Shown: positions 40,350-49,489 of the stretch, piece by piece
How the letters are laid out: each line of letters begins with the position of its first letter
Position numbering within the stretch: the stretch's first letter is position 1
From: CAXBNB01 sp040222275
Lineage (GTDB): Bacteria > Bacteroidota > Bacteroidia > Cytophagales > Cyclobacteriaceae
Assembly (NCBI GenBank): GCA_040222275.1
Contig: JAVKDJ010000038.1
Coordinates: forward strand, 1-64,000
Length of the DNA: 64,000 nt
Direction: 5' to 3'
Notes under the pieces: generated by a model
What the model saw: the letters and a program-made list of their open reading frames with translations, nothing else
Databases searched by the model: none
Told to the model about the DNA's origin: nothing
Position numbers and translations under genes: made by a program

Positions 40350-41369
40350 ATGTTGGAAGTAAAAAAAGAGTTCTCGCTTAAAGCGTTCAATACTTTTGGT
40401 ATTTCAGCCTCTGCTGCACATTTTGTGGAGGTGGTGTCCCCCGATGAGGTCAAGGCCGTATTGTCTGACGATCGTTTTCAAAGCATGCCTAAAATGGTAC
40501 TTGGAGGAGGATCCAATATTTTGTTGACCAGAGATTTTGATGGGTTGGTGATCAAAAATTCCATCGGGGGAATTGAAACGGTCAAAGAGGATGATCAAAG
40601 TGTTTGGCTAAAGGTCGGTGCAGGGGTGAACTGGCACGAATTTGTAATGTTTGCCGTGGAAAAAGGATATGGAGGTATAGAAAACCTTTCTTTGATACCC
40701 GGCACTGTTGGTGCTGCCCCCATGCAGAACATTGGTGCTTATGGAGTGGAGATAAAAGAAGTGTTTCATTCATTGGATGCGATCAACAGAACGACCCTTG
40801 AAAGTGAAACTTTTCACCTCGAAGATTGCCAATTTGGTTACAGACAAAGTGTTTTTAAAAATATCCATAAAGACAAATACCTCATTTCGAACGTTACCTT
40901 CAGATTGTCGAAGCAGCCCGTTTTGAATACGTCCTATGGTGCCATAGAGGAAGTATTGTCTGACGAAGGAACGACCACCCCTACGATAAGAGATGTAAGC
41001 AACGTAGTGATAAAGATACGCCGATCCAAGCTGCCTGATCCCCTGGAAATTGGCAATGCCGGCAGTTTTTTTAAGAACCCGGTGATAGGGGTCATAGATT
41101 TTGAAGGGTTGAAGACAGAATTTCCCGATATTCCCGGATTTGAGCAACCTGAAGCTCAGGTAAAGGTGCCAGCGGCATGGCTTATCCAAAGCTGTGGCTG
41201 GAAGGGCAAAAGGATGGGTGATATAGGGGTGCATGTCAACCAGGCATTGGTGCTGGTGAACTATGGCAATGGAAAAGGTCGAGACCTGAAAAACCTTGCT
41301 GAAACGATACAAAAATCAGTGGCGGAAAAATTTGGTATAGAACTGGAAATGGAAGTAAATGTTGTGTAG
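40350..41369 (+). CDS. murB: UDP-N-acetylmuramate dehydrogenase
   Basis: This FAD enzyme reduces UDP-GlcNAc-enolpyruvate to UDP-MurNAc in peptidoglycan synthesis. The 339-residue type I form shows NTFGISASA, LGGGSNILLT, GIENLSLIPGTVGAAPMQNIGAYG, FGYRQSVFK, GNAGSFFKNP with the catalytic Ser, and AAWLIQSCGWKGKRMGD. The start is placed at ATG 40350 (MLEVKKEFSL); the longer frame upstream adds a non-conserved hydrophobic stretch. Confidence 0.96.
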   Translation: MLEVKKEFSLKAFNTFGISASAAHFVEVVSPDEVKAVLSDDRFQSMPKMVLGGGSNILLTRDFDGLVIKNSIGGIETVKEDDQSVWLKVGAGVNWHEFVMFAVEKGYGGIENLSLIPGTVGAAPMQNIGAYGVEIKEVFHSLDAINRTTLESETFHLEDCQFGYRQSVFKNIHKDKYLISNVTFRLSKQPVLNTSYGAIEEVLSDEGTTTPTIRDVSNVVIKIRRSKLPDPLEIGNAGSFFKNPVIGVIDFEGLKTEFPDIPGFEQPEAQVKVPAAWLIQSCGWKGKRMGDIGVHVNQALVLVNYGNGKGRDLKNLAETIQKSVAEKFGIELEMEVNVV

Positions 41370-41521
41370 GGATAAGGGTAAATGTTCAGCCAATGTTATG
41401 AGAGAGATTATATTTAAAAACCGTACTCTTATTTGGTTTTTTAATTGGCAGTAATAACACAATATCTTAAACTTACAATAACAAAATATTTCACACGTAA
41501 AATTTTAATCACATAAATACT

Positions 41522-42067
41522 ATGCTTACAACATTTCAACAAAAAAAGATCACCAAGCTATTCAAATTCTGGGATGCGAATGGCAATGGAGTGCTCGATC
41601 AACAGGATTATGAAGGGGTAGCCGAAAGATTGTCCGCTGAAAGGGGGTGGGCTCCAGGCACTGACAAGTACAATTTTTTACGCCAAAGACTGATAGAGGA
41701 CTGGAATGAAGCCAAGAAATTTGCCGATACAAACAACGATGACAAGATAAGCCTGGAAGAATGGCTGGTGTTTTGTGAAACGTTTATGAACGACAAGGAG
41801 ATGTACAAGATTACCGTGACCAACGTAGCAGATGCCATTATCGATGGTGTGGATTTAGATGAAAATGGCCTGATTGAGCAAAACGAATGGGAATTGCTCT
41901 TTAAGATTTATGGCAAGCAGAAAGATGAAGCTACATACGCTTATGGTGTGATGTCAGAAAACGGTACCGTGGATATTGACAAAGCAAAAGTACTGAGCCT
42001 ACTGGACGATTTCTTTTACTCCAACGATGAAGCCGCCAAAGGCAATTACATGTTTGGAAAACTGTAA
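41522..42067 (+). CDS. EF-hand calcium-binding protein
   Basis: The 181-residue protein has three canonical EF-hand loops with acidic positions 1, 3, 5 and 12: residues 18-29 (DANGNGVLDQQD), 69-80 (DTNNDDKISLEE) and 111-122 (DLDENGLIEQNE). A fourth hand near 145-158 is degenerate. There is no signal peptide, so it is cytoplasmic. The overall size and layout resemble CalD/calerythrin-type bacterial four-EF-hand proteins. Its role is probably calcium buffering or signalling. Confidence 0.9.
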   Translation: MLTTFQQKKITKLFKFWDANGNGVLDQQDYEGVAERLSAERGWAPGTDKYNFLRQRLIEDWNEAKKFADTNNDDKISLEEWLVFCETFMNDKEMYKITVTNVADAIIDGVDLDENGLIEQNEWELLFKIYGKQKDEATYAYGVMSENGTVDIDKAKVLSLLDDFFYSNDEAAKGNYMFGKL

Positions 42068-42088
42068 AGGCATTTGAATGAAAGTACG

Positions 42089-42122
42089 AGGCTTGTGGGG
42101 ATATTTCTCACAAGCCTTTTTT
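42089..42122 (+). terminator. Terminator after the EF-hand gene
   Basis: AGGCTTGTG (42089-42097) pairs with CACAAGCCT (42109-42117) and the stem is followed by a run of T to 42122. Confidence 0.85.
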
Positions 42123-42178
42123 ATGTGTTGAGCTGCTCTGCACTGAGAAGTTAAGGCAGTCGGGAAATTTCGAAAGGG

Positions 42179-43321
42179 CTATTCTTCTTTTAATATCCGC
42201 TGTACCTGCGTGCCAAGCAGAGGTGAGCTTACCCTGACGAAATACAGGCCCTTTGGGCAAGTCAAATCAAGTGGTATTGAACTTTGCTTACCATATTGCT
42301 CTTTAAAAACTACTCTCCCGAATACATTCACAACCTCTAATGTGATATTGCTGTAAGTATTTCCCAGGTTGATTTTAATATTTCCTGTAGTGGGATTGGG
42401 CATGGCATTTATTTTTGAAGTAGCGCAAGATGAGTAGATCGAAGGGTGAATTTCTGAGGTTCCATCAAAATCTGTTTGAACCAAACGGAAGTAGTTGGAA
42501 TTTAAAGGCTGGGTGGTTTCGTGCGAATAGTTGGTAGTATTGTTGGTCGTGCCATGGCCATCAACCTGCGCTATTTCGGTCCAGGAAAAACCATCAGGAC
42601 TGTGTTGCAACGTGAAATAGCTGTTATTTAGTTCAGAAGCAGTTTGCCAATAAAAGTGAATCCCCGTTTCTTCGCAATCGAGATAAAAATCGACCAATTC
42701 TACAGGCAGGCCGGAATTGTCCGTGCAAGAGCCGGGACAGGGATCGAATGGGCCATGGTCACCCCCGCCAGTGATTCCCCCGGAAAATGAGTTTCCTTTA
42801 CCATCTGACGTTATAACACCTTCGTTTTCTGTTCCACTTGAAGCGATGATAGAACTGCCGTTGGTCATATGCATAGTAGCTCCACTCTCTATCACCACCC
42901 CATCACCTGTACTTTCAAAAGTGCCACCATCGAGGGTAATATTTCCGCCACCCTTTATCTCGAGCTTACCCTCTGCTGTGATATTGCCCGCAACGACCAT
43001 CGTGCCTTCATTTGTAATGCTGCCATTCATGTCATCAATATTTCCATTGATGGTAAGGGAACAGGAACTGCACACAAATATGTTTCCGGTTATTTCACTG
43101 ATATCCCCATTGATGGTCAGGGTTCCATCTTTTACTTCAACGTTTCCGCTGATGGTACCAATGCTGGCATCCAGTATCCCGCAATCACCATTGTCTATTT
43201 CAACACCATCTTCTACATTGCTTTCCACATTGCCGCCACCCGGTGGGCATGCGGGAATCACAGTAGCCATAAGGATGCCGGGAAACATAATTATTACTGT
43301 AATGATGAGAAATAGGCGCAT
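42179..43321 (-). CDS. Type IX-secreted protein with repetitive beta region
   Basis: The 380-residue protein has a signal peptide (FLIITVIIMFPGILMA). The first half is a run of short repeats of the form TING, SGNVEV, INGNI, NITLDGG, giving a predicted beta-solenoid rich in Gly, Asn and Thr. It includes a cluster of cysteines (VCSSCS). The C-terminal 80 residues are a type A sorting domain (MPNPTTGNIKINLG, VVNVFGRVVFK, KGLYFVRV), the signal for the type IX system. Function unknown; an adhesin or matrix role is possible. Confidence 0.8.
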   Translation of the reverse strand: MRLFLIITVIIMFPGILMATVIPACPPGGGNVESNVEDGVEIDNGDCGILDASIGTISGNVEVKDGTLTINGDISEITGNIFVCSSCSLTINGNIDDMNGSITNEGTMVVAGNITAEGKLEIKGGGNITLDGGTFESTGDGVVIESGATMHMTNGSSIIASSGTENEGVITSDGKGNSFSGGITGGGDHGPFDPCPGSCTDNSGLPVELVDFYLDCEETGIHFYWQTASELNNSYFTLQHSPDGFSWTEIAQVDGHGTTNNTTNYSHETTQPLNSNYFRLVQTDFDGTSEIHPSIYSSCATSKINAMPNPTTGNIKINLGNTYSNITLEVVNVFGRVVFKEQYGKQSSIPLDLTCPKGLYFVRVSSPLLGTQVQRILKEE

Positions 43322-43882
43322 ATTGCTGTGGTTTTATTGAGTTGTATGGAAAAGTCAATCCAATGTTTTGTTGTGTATGGCAAGGTTTAAGTATGGCTAC
43401 AGGTAGTTTGAATGATAAATAATTGCCCTGCTATTTGTACAGAACAAAATCTCAGACCTGTAACACTTCGATATATATATTTCCCACAGCTGAATGGTAC
43501 GATTAGAAGTAAAAATAGGGAACAACTATTTGTAAACCAACACTTTAAAAGCCATTTCGATGAGCCCGAAGAATTCATCGACCTATGGTTCTTATCTCGG
43601 TTTGTTATTATTTTTAATATATAGCCTATAAAAAACCGAATAGAGAAAAGCTGGGGAAATGTCGCGCAGGCCTACATGTTTATGGCTTACGGATAATTTT
43701 CGTCCATACCAGAAAGCGTCAGGTCTTACTGTGGTCGTTTAAACATCCCCATTGATATAGAATGTAGGTTACAGAAGGAAGTTATTTATTTGCGTGTATC
43801 CTGTTGTTTATTTTTTGTTCCCTTCATGGAGCAAAGATTTAATCCTAATATATTTTTGGAAACCTGAACCAACAGAAGATTT
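43322..43882. other. Gene-free stretch of about 560 bases
   Basis: It lies between two leftward genes (43883 and 42179) and is AT-rich. Open frames of 60-70 codons on either strand lack any recognisable family or start context. I see no repeat or RNA structure. It presumably holds the promoter of the type IX cargo gene. Confidence 0.4.
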
Positions 43883-45022
43883 TTACTTTATTTGACGCCA
43901 CCACCGTGAATCTGGCAGTTCTTCGTGCTCCAGTACCAATGGTAGGCCTATTTGTGGTATGACAAAGGGTTGATTGAGTTCGGTCGCTTTTTTCGACAAC
44001 CGCTCCACAGGATCAGACCAGGTATGCAAGGCAAGCACAAAAGAACCCCAGTGGATGGGCATCATCAATTTGGCCTGCACATCTACAGACGCCTGGGCGG
44101 TTTCCTCTGGCATCATGTGTATATTGTGCCATAGCTCATTGTACTGGCCGCATTCCATCATAGCAAAATCAAATGGCCCGTATTTCTCACCAATGGCCTT
44201 AAAATGTGGCCCATATCCACTGTCACCACTGAAGTATATTTTCTTCGAACTTCCTATTATGGCCCATGAGCACCAGAAAGTGGAAAACCTGTCGGTCAGG
44301 CCCCTTCCAGAAAAGTGCCTGGCTGGTGTGCATGCCAGGGTGATGCCTTCGTGCTCTATTTCATCCCACCAGTTGAGTTCATGAATGCTTTCTGTAGGTA
44401 CGCCCCATTCGGTAAGGTGTGCAGCTAAGCCCAGTGGAACATAGAATTTTTGCACTTTGTCTTTCAGTTTGACCACAGAGCCATAGTCCAGATGGTCGTA
44501 GTGATCATGCGAAAAGATAACAGCATCGATCTTTGGCAACCTATCGATTTCTATGGGCAAGCCATTAGAAAAGCGCTTGTTGCCCAACCAGGGGTGAGGG
44601 GCAGGCACATCCCCAAACATAGGATCCAGTAAAATGGTTTGTCCTTGCATCTGTAGCAAAAAAGCTGAATGTCCAAACCAGGTGATAGTAGTGAGCGAAT
44701 CAGGATGGTCAACAACCGCCGTGGAATCCAGCTTTTGTACTGGCAGTTTGTTTTCAGGGGCATTGTTGGGTACACCCACAATGTATTTTTTTAGTAGAGA
44801 AACATATTGTGAAAAGCTCAGGTTCATGGGAGTGGGCAGCTCATTCTCAAATTTGCCCTGCTTAAAGTGAGTGGTAAGCGCATAAGCGTCTTTTTGGTCA
44901 TGGGAGGCCTTACCCCCAAACTCGGGGCTCAGTTGAATGAAAAGGAATATTATGAGTGCCAGTATAAGCACTACACCGAGTACAAAAAAAATTGTCATTT
45001 TTAATATTTTAGCAACTGTCAT
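43883..45022 (-). CDS. Membrane-anchored metallo-beta-lactamase-fold hydrolase (NAPE-PLD-like)
   Basis: The 379-residue protein has one N-terminal membrane helix (FFVLGVVLILALIIFLFI). The metallo-hydrolase core has TWFGHSAFLLQ, the metal motif SHDHYDHLD (HxHxDH), a His in ACTPARHFSGRG, FSGDSGYG and MPIHWGSF. This order matches the UlaG/NAPE-PLD-like branch that includes phospholipase D-type lipid hydrolases. I start at ATG 45022; a longer frame starting with TTG at 45088 overlaps the BCCT stop by 11 bases. It follows the BCCT transporter in the same direction. Confidence 0.85.
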   Translation of the reverse strand: MTVAKILKMTIFFVLGVVLILALIIFLFIQLSPEFGGKASHDQKDAYALTTHFKQGKFENELPTPMNLSFSQYVSLLKKYIVGVPNNAPENKLPVQKLDSTAVVDHPDSLTTITWFGHSAFLLQMQGQTILLDPMFGDVPAPHPWLGNKRFSNGLPIEIDRLPKIDAVIFSHDHYDHLDYGSVVKLKDKVQKFYVPLGLAAHLTEWGVPTESIHELNWWDEIEHEGITLACTPARHFSGRGLTDRFSTFWCSWAIIGSSKKIYFSGDSGYGPHFKAIGEKYGPFDFAMMECGQYNELWHNIHMMPEETAQASVDVQAKLMMPIHWGSFVLALHTWSDPVERLSKKATELNQPFVIPQIGLPLVLEHEELPDSRWWRQIK

Positions 45023-45077
45023 TTTAGAACGGAGCGTGCGTTCCTGTTTTGAATCTTTGATGAGATTGACACGGATT

Positions 45078-46550
45078 TTACGTGTCAATGTTATTTCCTT
45101 TTGAAAAGAAGAGCAACTTTATCAACCCAATATTAATAGCAACTATAAGAAAAAGCGCTGGCAACCCACCCAGGTTGGACAGCATTTTGATACCACCAAT
45201 ACCCGCCAGCTTCACCATTACGAATGCCACAGCCCCAATAGTTAGCCCCCAAATTATTTTGATGCCAATGGATGGACTGGGAGAGGATGGGGAAATCCCG
45301 GTTGAGCTGATGCCACTCATGGCTTCAGTATTGGAATCTGCGGCTGTTACATAGGAGAGAAAAGCCGTGAACAAAAACACCCCCGCAATTATCCTTGACA
45401 TTGGAACGGATTCAAAAACCTGGAATATGATGGCCTCCGGTCCTTTTTGGGAAAGCACTTCGCCCAGATTGATGCCCTGGTTTAGAAACAAGTCGATGGC
45501 TGTGCCGCTGAATACCGACATCCATATCATACCAAAGAGAGATGGTATGACCCAATTGAACACCAGAAACTGACGGATGGTATAGCCATAGGAGAGCCGC
45601 CCGAGAAACATCGCCGTGATAGGAGCCCAGGCCAGCCAGTTGGCCCAGTTGAAAGTCGTCCAGCTTTTTGGCCAGGGGTCATCGGGGTAAAGTATGGACA
45701 ATGTGCTGTACTCAAAAAAACCTTTGATATAAAGCCAAAGGCCTTCCATAGATAGCCCGAGAATGGCTGGGATATCGCTGGTGAGCAGGATATACAAAGC
45801 CAGTACAACGAATATTTTGGTGTTGATGTCTGAGAGGATTCTAATGCCTTTCATCAGCCCTGAGATGGCCGATAGTATGAAGCATGCTACTATTGCCAGA
45901 GTAAGCAGGACCAATAAGCCGTCGGCGTTCCAATCGAACAGATAACGGAACCCACCGGACAAAGTGAGTATTCCAGCCCCCAGGGAGGCTGCCATCCCTG
46001 CTACCAGGGAGTACAGACAGATGGTGTCAATGCCTGCCCCCAGAGTCTTGTGTTTGATACTCCCCACTAATGGAAACAAAGTCGATTGCAGGCTGAATGG
46101 CAGTTGTTTATTGTAAAAAGCAATGGCAAAAGCCACAGCCGGAACCGTATAAATAGCGTAGGGGGTGAAGCTCCAATGCAGGTACATCACAGACATGGCA
46201 AATGATCCTGTGGCCGCTGAGTTTGTTGCCAATCCTGAAAAACGGGGTGGCGAGGTGATGTGGAATATGGGCTCGGCAGTACCCCAAAAAATGATACCGG
46301 TAGCGATGGTGGTACAAAGGACGATGGAAAACCACTGCCATTTGGACAATAGCGGTATGGCCTTTTCCCCTCCAATCTTTTTGGAAGAAATGGGATGAAA
46401 ATATAAGGCTGTACAGGTGAGGAACATCAAAAGCGTGCCCCCACTAAAGAGCCATCCAAATTTGTCAATAATGAAATTATTGATTTGTACGGTGGTATCA
46501 AAAAAAGATTTTTCGTCGATACTGCTGTAGGCGAGTGCCCCTATCAGCAA
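45078..46550 (-). CDS. BCCT family betaine/choline/carnitine transporter
   Basis: The inner-membrane transporter has about 12 helices and the BCCT marks GTAEPIFHI, MSVMYLHWSFTPYAIYTVP and AASLGAGILTLSGG, and takes up quaternary amines with sodium or protons. Residue count is 490 from a TTG at 46550. The reading frame stays open upstream with family-like sequence (ARIFPNFRHEVFWPAFTLL) for about 27 more codons but has no ATG, GTG or TTG there before TGA; an ATT at 46631 is the only plausible earlier start. It may use a rare start codon or have lost its true one. The linked downstream gene is a lipid-type hydrolase, which could release the amine headgroup. Confidence 0.85.
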   Translation of the reverse strand: MLIGALAYSSIDEKSFFDTTVQINNFIIDKFGWLFSGGTLLMFLTCTALYFHPISSKKIGGEKAIPLLSKWQWFSIVLCTTIATGIIFWGTAEPIFHITSPPRFSGLATNSAATGSFAMSVMYLHWSFTPYAIYTVPAVAFAIAFYNKQLPFSLQSTLFPLVGSIKHKTLGAGIDTICLYSLVAGMAASLGAGILTLSGGFRYLFDWNADGLLVLLTLAIVACFILSAISGLMKGIRILSDINTKIFVVLALYILLTSDIPAILGLSMEGLWLYIKGFFEYSTLSILYPDDPWPKSWTTFNWANWLAWAPITAMFLGRLSYGYTIRQFLVFNWVIPSLFGMIWMSVFSGTAIDLFLNQGINLGEVLSQKGPEAIIFQVFESVPMSRIIAGVFLFTAFLSYVTAADSNTEAMSGISSTGISPSSPSPSIGIKIIWGLTIGAVAFVMVKLAGIGGIKMLSNLGGLPALFLIVAINIGLIKLLFFSKGNNIDT

Positions 46551-46639
46551 AGTAAAAGCTGGCCAAAAAACTTCATGACGGAAGTTTGGGAAAATGCGTG
46601 CTAGGGTTTTTATGGTATTTTTCGGGGAAATGAAAACTG

Positions 46640-47091
46640 GTTTGGGTCAAAAGGTTTTAAAATAGAATGCTAAGATAGCCCATACGAAAAAAGGATCTAC
46701 GTGATTTGTAATGGATAGCTTTATTTTCATGCGATTTGATTATAAGGTCAACTACAAAAAGAAAATACTAATTTATCCTTTACATTTCTCCTCATGCCGG
46801 AGGGGCACCTACTTTTCCTAGATGAAAAGTAGGCAAAAATCAAGGAAAATTTAACGCTCAATGCCTTTGCCCTCATCCGCTCACCAATTTTCCACCCTCC
46901 CTCCTTGTCGCAATAGTCAATAAACCAACTTTCGCTCAATCCGAAACCCCTTTAAATTGTTACAAACAAAGAAACTCCAGTAAAAAACCATAAACCACAC
47001 TAATCCATATAGAGCCCGAAAAAAGGATGTACAGGATATTTCTGGATTTCCTGATCGTATTTCCAGAGTTTTATCACAGGATTTGGAAGGG
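46640..47091. other. Gene-free stretch with a 10-bp hairpin repeat
   Basis: The only structure seen is CCTACTTTTC-CTAGAT-GAAAAGTAGG at 46808-46833, followed by CAAAAATCAAGG. That form resembles a dispersed intergenic repeat I associate with Bacteroidota genomes. Short open frames at 46748-46939 and 46917-47195 have no family features. Confidence 0.5.
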
Positions 47092-48348
47092 CTATTTCTT
47101 AAGATGGATATCAGCAAAGTCCAAGTATTTTTCCCAGTCGTAAAGGGTAAGGTCATGGCCGTCTGTACGAATATGATAACCAAGATTACCATCAATCCGG
47201 GGTGAATTTACCTGTGGGGATTGTGGGTTTGTAAACCTTCCTTTGCCGAAGAGGTCAAATACAGCGCCAGCATGGTAGATCGACAGGTACTCACCTTTTG
47301 GATCGGCCCACCGGTCATCTTCTGCACTGGCGACATATACCGGACGGGGCGCCATCAGGGCAATCAGCATGTGCTGGTCGAGGGGCAGGGTATTTTCATT
47401 GTCATCATAGGCCTTGAAGTTGGTGCTAAACCAATGCGGAAAACTGGTATTGATCCTTTTTACCGTTTCGCCATATTTCCTCTTCGAGAGGGCTGCCCCG
47501 CCACAGCCCGAGTTGTTTGAGATGACAAGGGCAAACCGTTTGTCTATTGCACCGGCCCAAAGGGCAGCTTTTCCCAACCGGGAATGGCCAATGACAGCCA
47601 CAGCATTGGCGTCAATTTTTGGATCCAGTTGCAAATAGTCCATGGCCTGCGACAATCCCCATGCCCATGCGGATATGGTTGGCCATTGGCCCGCCTGGTT
47701 GTTATCCAACAATGAGTGAATACCGTTTTCAAACCCATCGTCAAAATCAGGGTCTATGTCCCCGCAATGGATAGTTGCCAAACCGTAACCCCGTTTCAGG
47801 ATCTGATCTACCGGCCACCGCCCGGTTCGTATTCCCCTGCTGGATTCATCCACCCTATTGCCTGATATACCTAGTTTTGAACTATTGATTACGTAGTTGC
47901 TGGTTACAGAAATGTGTGGGTTGGCATGTACGGTTTGATTGCCATGGAAATTGTATCCGATAAATAGTGGTGCGGGGTGTTGGCTTTCTGCTGGCAAGAA
48001 GACCAGAATATTTATTCGAATGGTGTCCTTGCTATTGAAAATACGCACCTCGACTTCCCTTGCCACCGCATTTTTTGGCAGGCCGGTGGACGGTAATTCT
48101 TTTACTGAATAGCTGGTTTGATAGGTAAACTCTGGAACCTTTCCATAAACATGTTCCTCAAACAAACTAAGTACTTCCTGCCTGCGGATGTTGGTCCACT
48201 TTGCAGGTGTGTTTATTTTGATGCCGTTTTCGGCAACCAGCAGTTCGGGTAAAGTGTATTTTGGGACTTTCTCTTCCTCGTAATTGGCTTGAGCTTGCAA
48301 GGTGAAGGAGAGGAAAAGAAGGCAATAAGTAGGAAGGATGTATTTCAC
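47092..48348 (-). CDS. CE15-like glucuronoyl esterase
   Basis: The 418-residue secreted protein has a signal peptide (LLFLSFTLQAQA). The alpha/beta hydrolase has the CE15 nucleophile motif GHSRLGKAALWAGA near residue 255, followed by SNNSGCGGAALSKRKYGE, the acidic DDRWADPKGE, and a C-terminal His in GYHIRTDGHDLTLYDW. CE15 enzymes cleave ester bonds between lignin and 4-O-methylglucuronic acid of xylan, or related uronate esters in marine polymers. It is a single gene next to an intradiol-like lipoprotein gene (38-base gap, same direction). Confidence 0.9.
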   Translation of the reverse strand: MKYILPTYCLLFLSFTLQAQANYEEEKVPKYTLPELLVAENGIKINTPAKWTNIRRQEVLSLFEEHVYGKVPEFTYQTSYSVKELPSTGLPKNAVAREVEVRIFNSKDTIRINILVFLPAESQHPAPLFIGYNFHGNQTVHANPHISVTSNYVINSSKLGISGNRVDESSRGIRTGRWPVDQILKRGYGLATIHCGDIDPDFDDGFENGIHSLLDNNQAGQWPTISAWAWGLSQAMDYLQLDPKIDANAVAVIGHSRLGKAALWAGAIDKRFALVISNNSGCGGAALSKRKYGETVKRINTSFPHWFSTNFKAYDDNENTLPLDQHMLIALMAPRPVYVASAEDDRWADPKGEYLSIYHAGAVFDLFGKGRFTNPQSPQVNSPRIDGNLGYHIRTDGHDLTLYDWEKYLDFADIHLKK

Positions 48349-48386
48349 AATGCTTGTGATTTTAGTATAAATATAAGATTTTCAAT

Positions 48387-48974
48387 TTAGTTTGACCTGA
48401 ATTTACATTCAATTTTCAGGAAGGTAACCAGAAGCCCGGGATCGGTTGTTTTTAAATCCGCTAAAAAATGTTGGTCACTGCCTTCTATAAAATTTTTCCC
48501 CATAAAACCGGTGTATTGTCTGAAATGGATATCGTATGCCTCAGGTTTCGCGCCATATACAGTGGTGTGTATATGTCTGTTGTTTTTCGAATTCCCATAG
48601 CTGCCAGGTAAAATGGTCTGCACATATATCCTGCCCTGGTTATCAGTTACGGCTGATCCACTTAACCTTGCACTTGATTCATCCATTGAGTCGGAGGGCT
48701 CGTACTTTCCGGTGCTCGATGTGTGATAAAAATGTACTTTTTGATTGATCAGAGGTCTTCCGTTGGCTTTATTGCATAGTGTGAGGCACAGTCTCAACTG
48801 TTCTCCTTGTTCTTCAGGGCTGGTTATCACCAGTGTATGTTGCCCACCTAGTTCCGTAAAAACTTTCAATGTATTTGCTTCATCAAATGTCAGGGGGGCT
48901 ATCGTGCCATTCGGCCCACACCCATGAAGAATAAGGGTCAGTACCCATATAGGAAGCCATTTTGATAAGCTCAT
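48387..48974 (-). CDS. Intradiol dioxygenase-like lipoprotein
   Basis: The 195-residue protein has a lipoprotein signal (PIWVLTLILHGCG). The body resembles the core of intradiol ring-cleavage dioxygenases: a first Tyr in SSTGKYEPSD, AVTDNQGRIYVQTILPGSYG with a second Tyr, then RHIHTTVYG supplying two His; these correspond to the Tyr/Tyr/His/His ferric iron ligands. Cleavage of catechols outside the cytoplasm is therefore possible but not proven. I use ATG 48974, one base after the upstream stop; the frame could start earlier at 48986. It is downstream of the sigma-factor operon and may be co-transcribed. Confidence 0.65.
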   Translation of the reverse strand: MSLSKWLPIWVLTLILHGCGPNGTIAPLTFDEANTLKVFTELGGQHTLVITSPEEQGEQLRLCLTLCNKANGRPLINQKVHFYHTSSTGKYEPSDSMDESSARLSGSAVTDNQGRIYVQTILPGSYGNSKNNRHIHTTVYGAKPEAYDIHFRQYTGFMGKNFIEGSDQHFLADLKTTDPGLLVTFLKIECKFRSN

Positions 48975-48975
48975 G

Positions 48976-49455
48976 TTAATGGGCATTTTCAGTAATGAGG
49001 TATAAAAAGAATATGCCAAACACCATGGTGCATGTAGTTATGATTAACCAATTTAACCATTTGAGTTTGAAAGACAAGATTAATTCGTTGCTGTCTTTTT
49101 CAAAACGGACGTGCATAATCGCAAGAAGGTTAACGCCTATTGCAGCGAGTGGGCCGAAGATTAGCAGTATGCGGATTATCCAATTCAAAAGGGATTTGTC
49201 ACCGTACTTTTGGTCAAGATTTCCAATCCACTCATACACTGAGGTAAACATGCCAAAATCGATCTGCAAGTAGTGTTTTAATACCACACCACTCAGAAAA
49301 AGTAACGGCAGTATCAGCAACACTGCTCCGGAGATGGCTGACTTTTTAGTGTTCAGCAGTACCAGCCTGAATTGCCTTTGATGTGCAGTTACAGCAATAT
49401 TGGGCTGTTTTAGTTTTTCAAATAGCTGGTCGGTTTTGTCTTTTTGTTTATCCAT
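48976..49455 (-). CDS. Three-helix membrane protein, candidate anti-sigma partner
   Basis: The 159-residue protein has a cytoplasmic N-terminus of about 45 residues (DKTDQLFEKLKQPN, HQRQFRLVLLN) and three membrane helices (about 48-68, 98-120, 136-155). No known family is recognised. It is directly downstream of the ECF sigma gene and has its own copy of the sigma-type promoter, a pattern of sigma/anti-sigma pairs. The start is ATG 49455; a TTG 24 bases upstream lies inside the promoter motif. Confidence 0.6.
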   Translation of the reverse strand: MDKQKDKTDQLFEKLKQPNIAVTAHQRQFRLVLLNTKKSAISGAVLLILPLLFLSGVVLKHYLQIDFGMFTSVYEWIGNLDQKYGDKSLLNWIIRILLIFGPLAAIGVNLLAIMHVRFEKDSNELILSFKLKWLNWLIITTCTMVFGIFFLYLITENAH

Positions 49456-49462
49456 GTTTTTA

Positions 49463-49489
49463 TAATACCCAAAACTCAAAAAGGTTGCA
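49463..49489 (-). promoter_or_regulatory. ECF-type promoter copy 2
   Basis: On the minus strand TGCAACC is followed, after 12 bases, by GGGTATTA, and the ATG at 49455 comes seven bases later. Both boxes and their exact spacing recur at 50062-50088. The transcript would have almost no leader. The upstream box touches the sigma stop codon. Confidence 0.6.
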
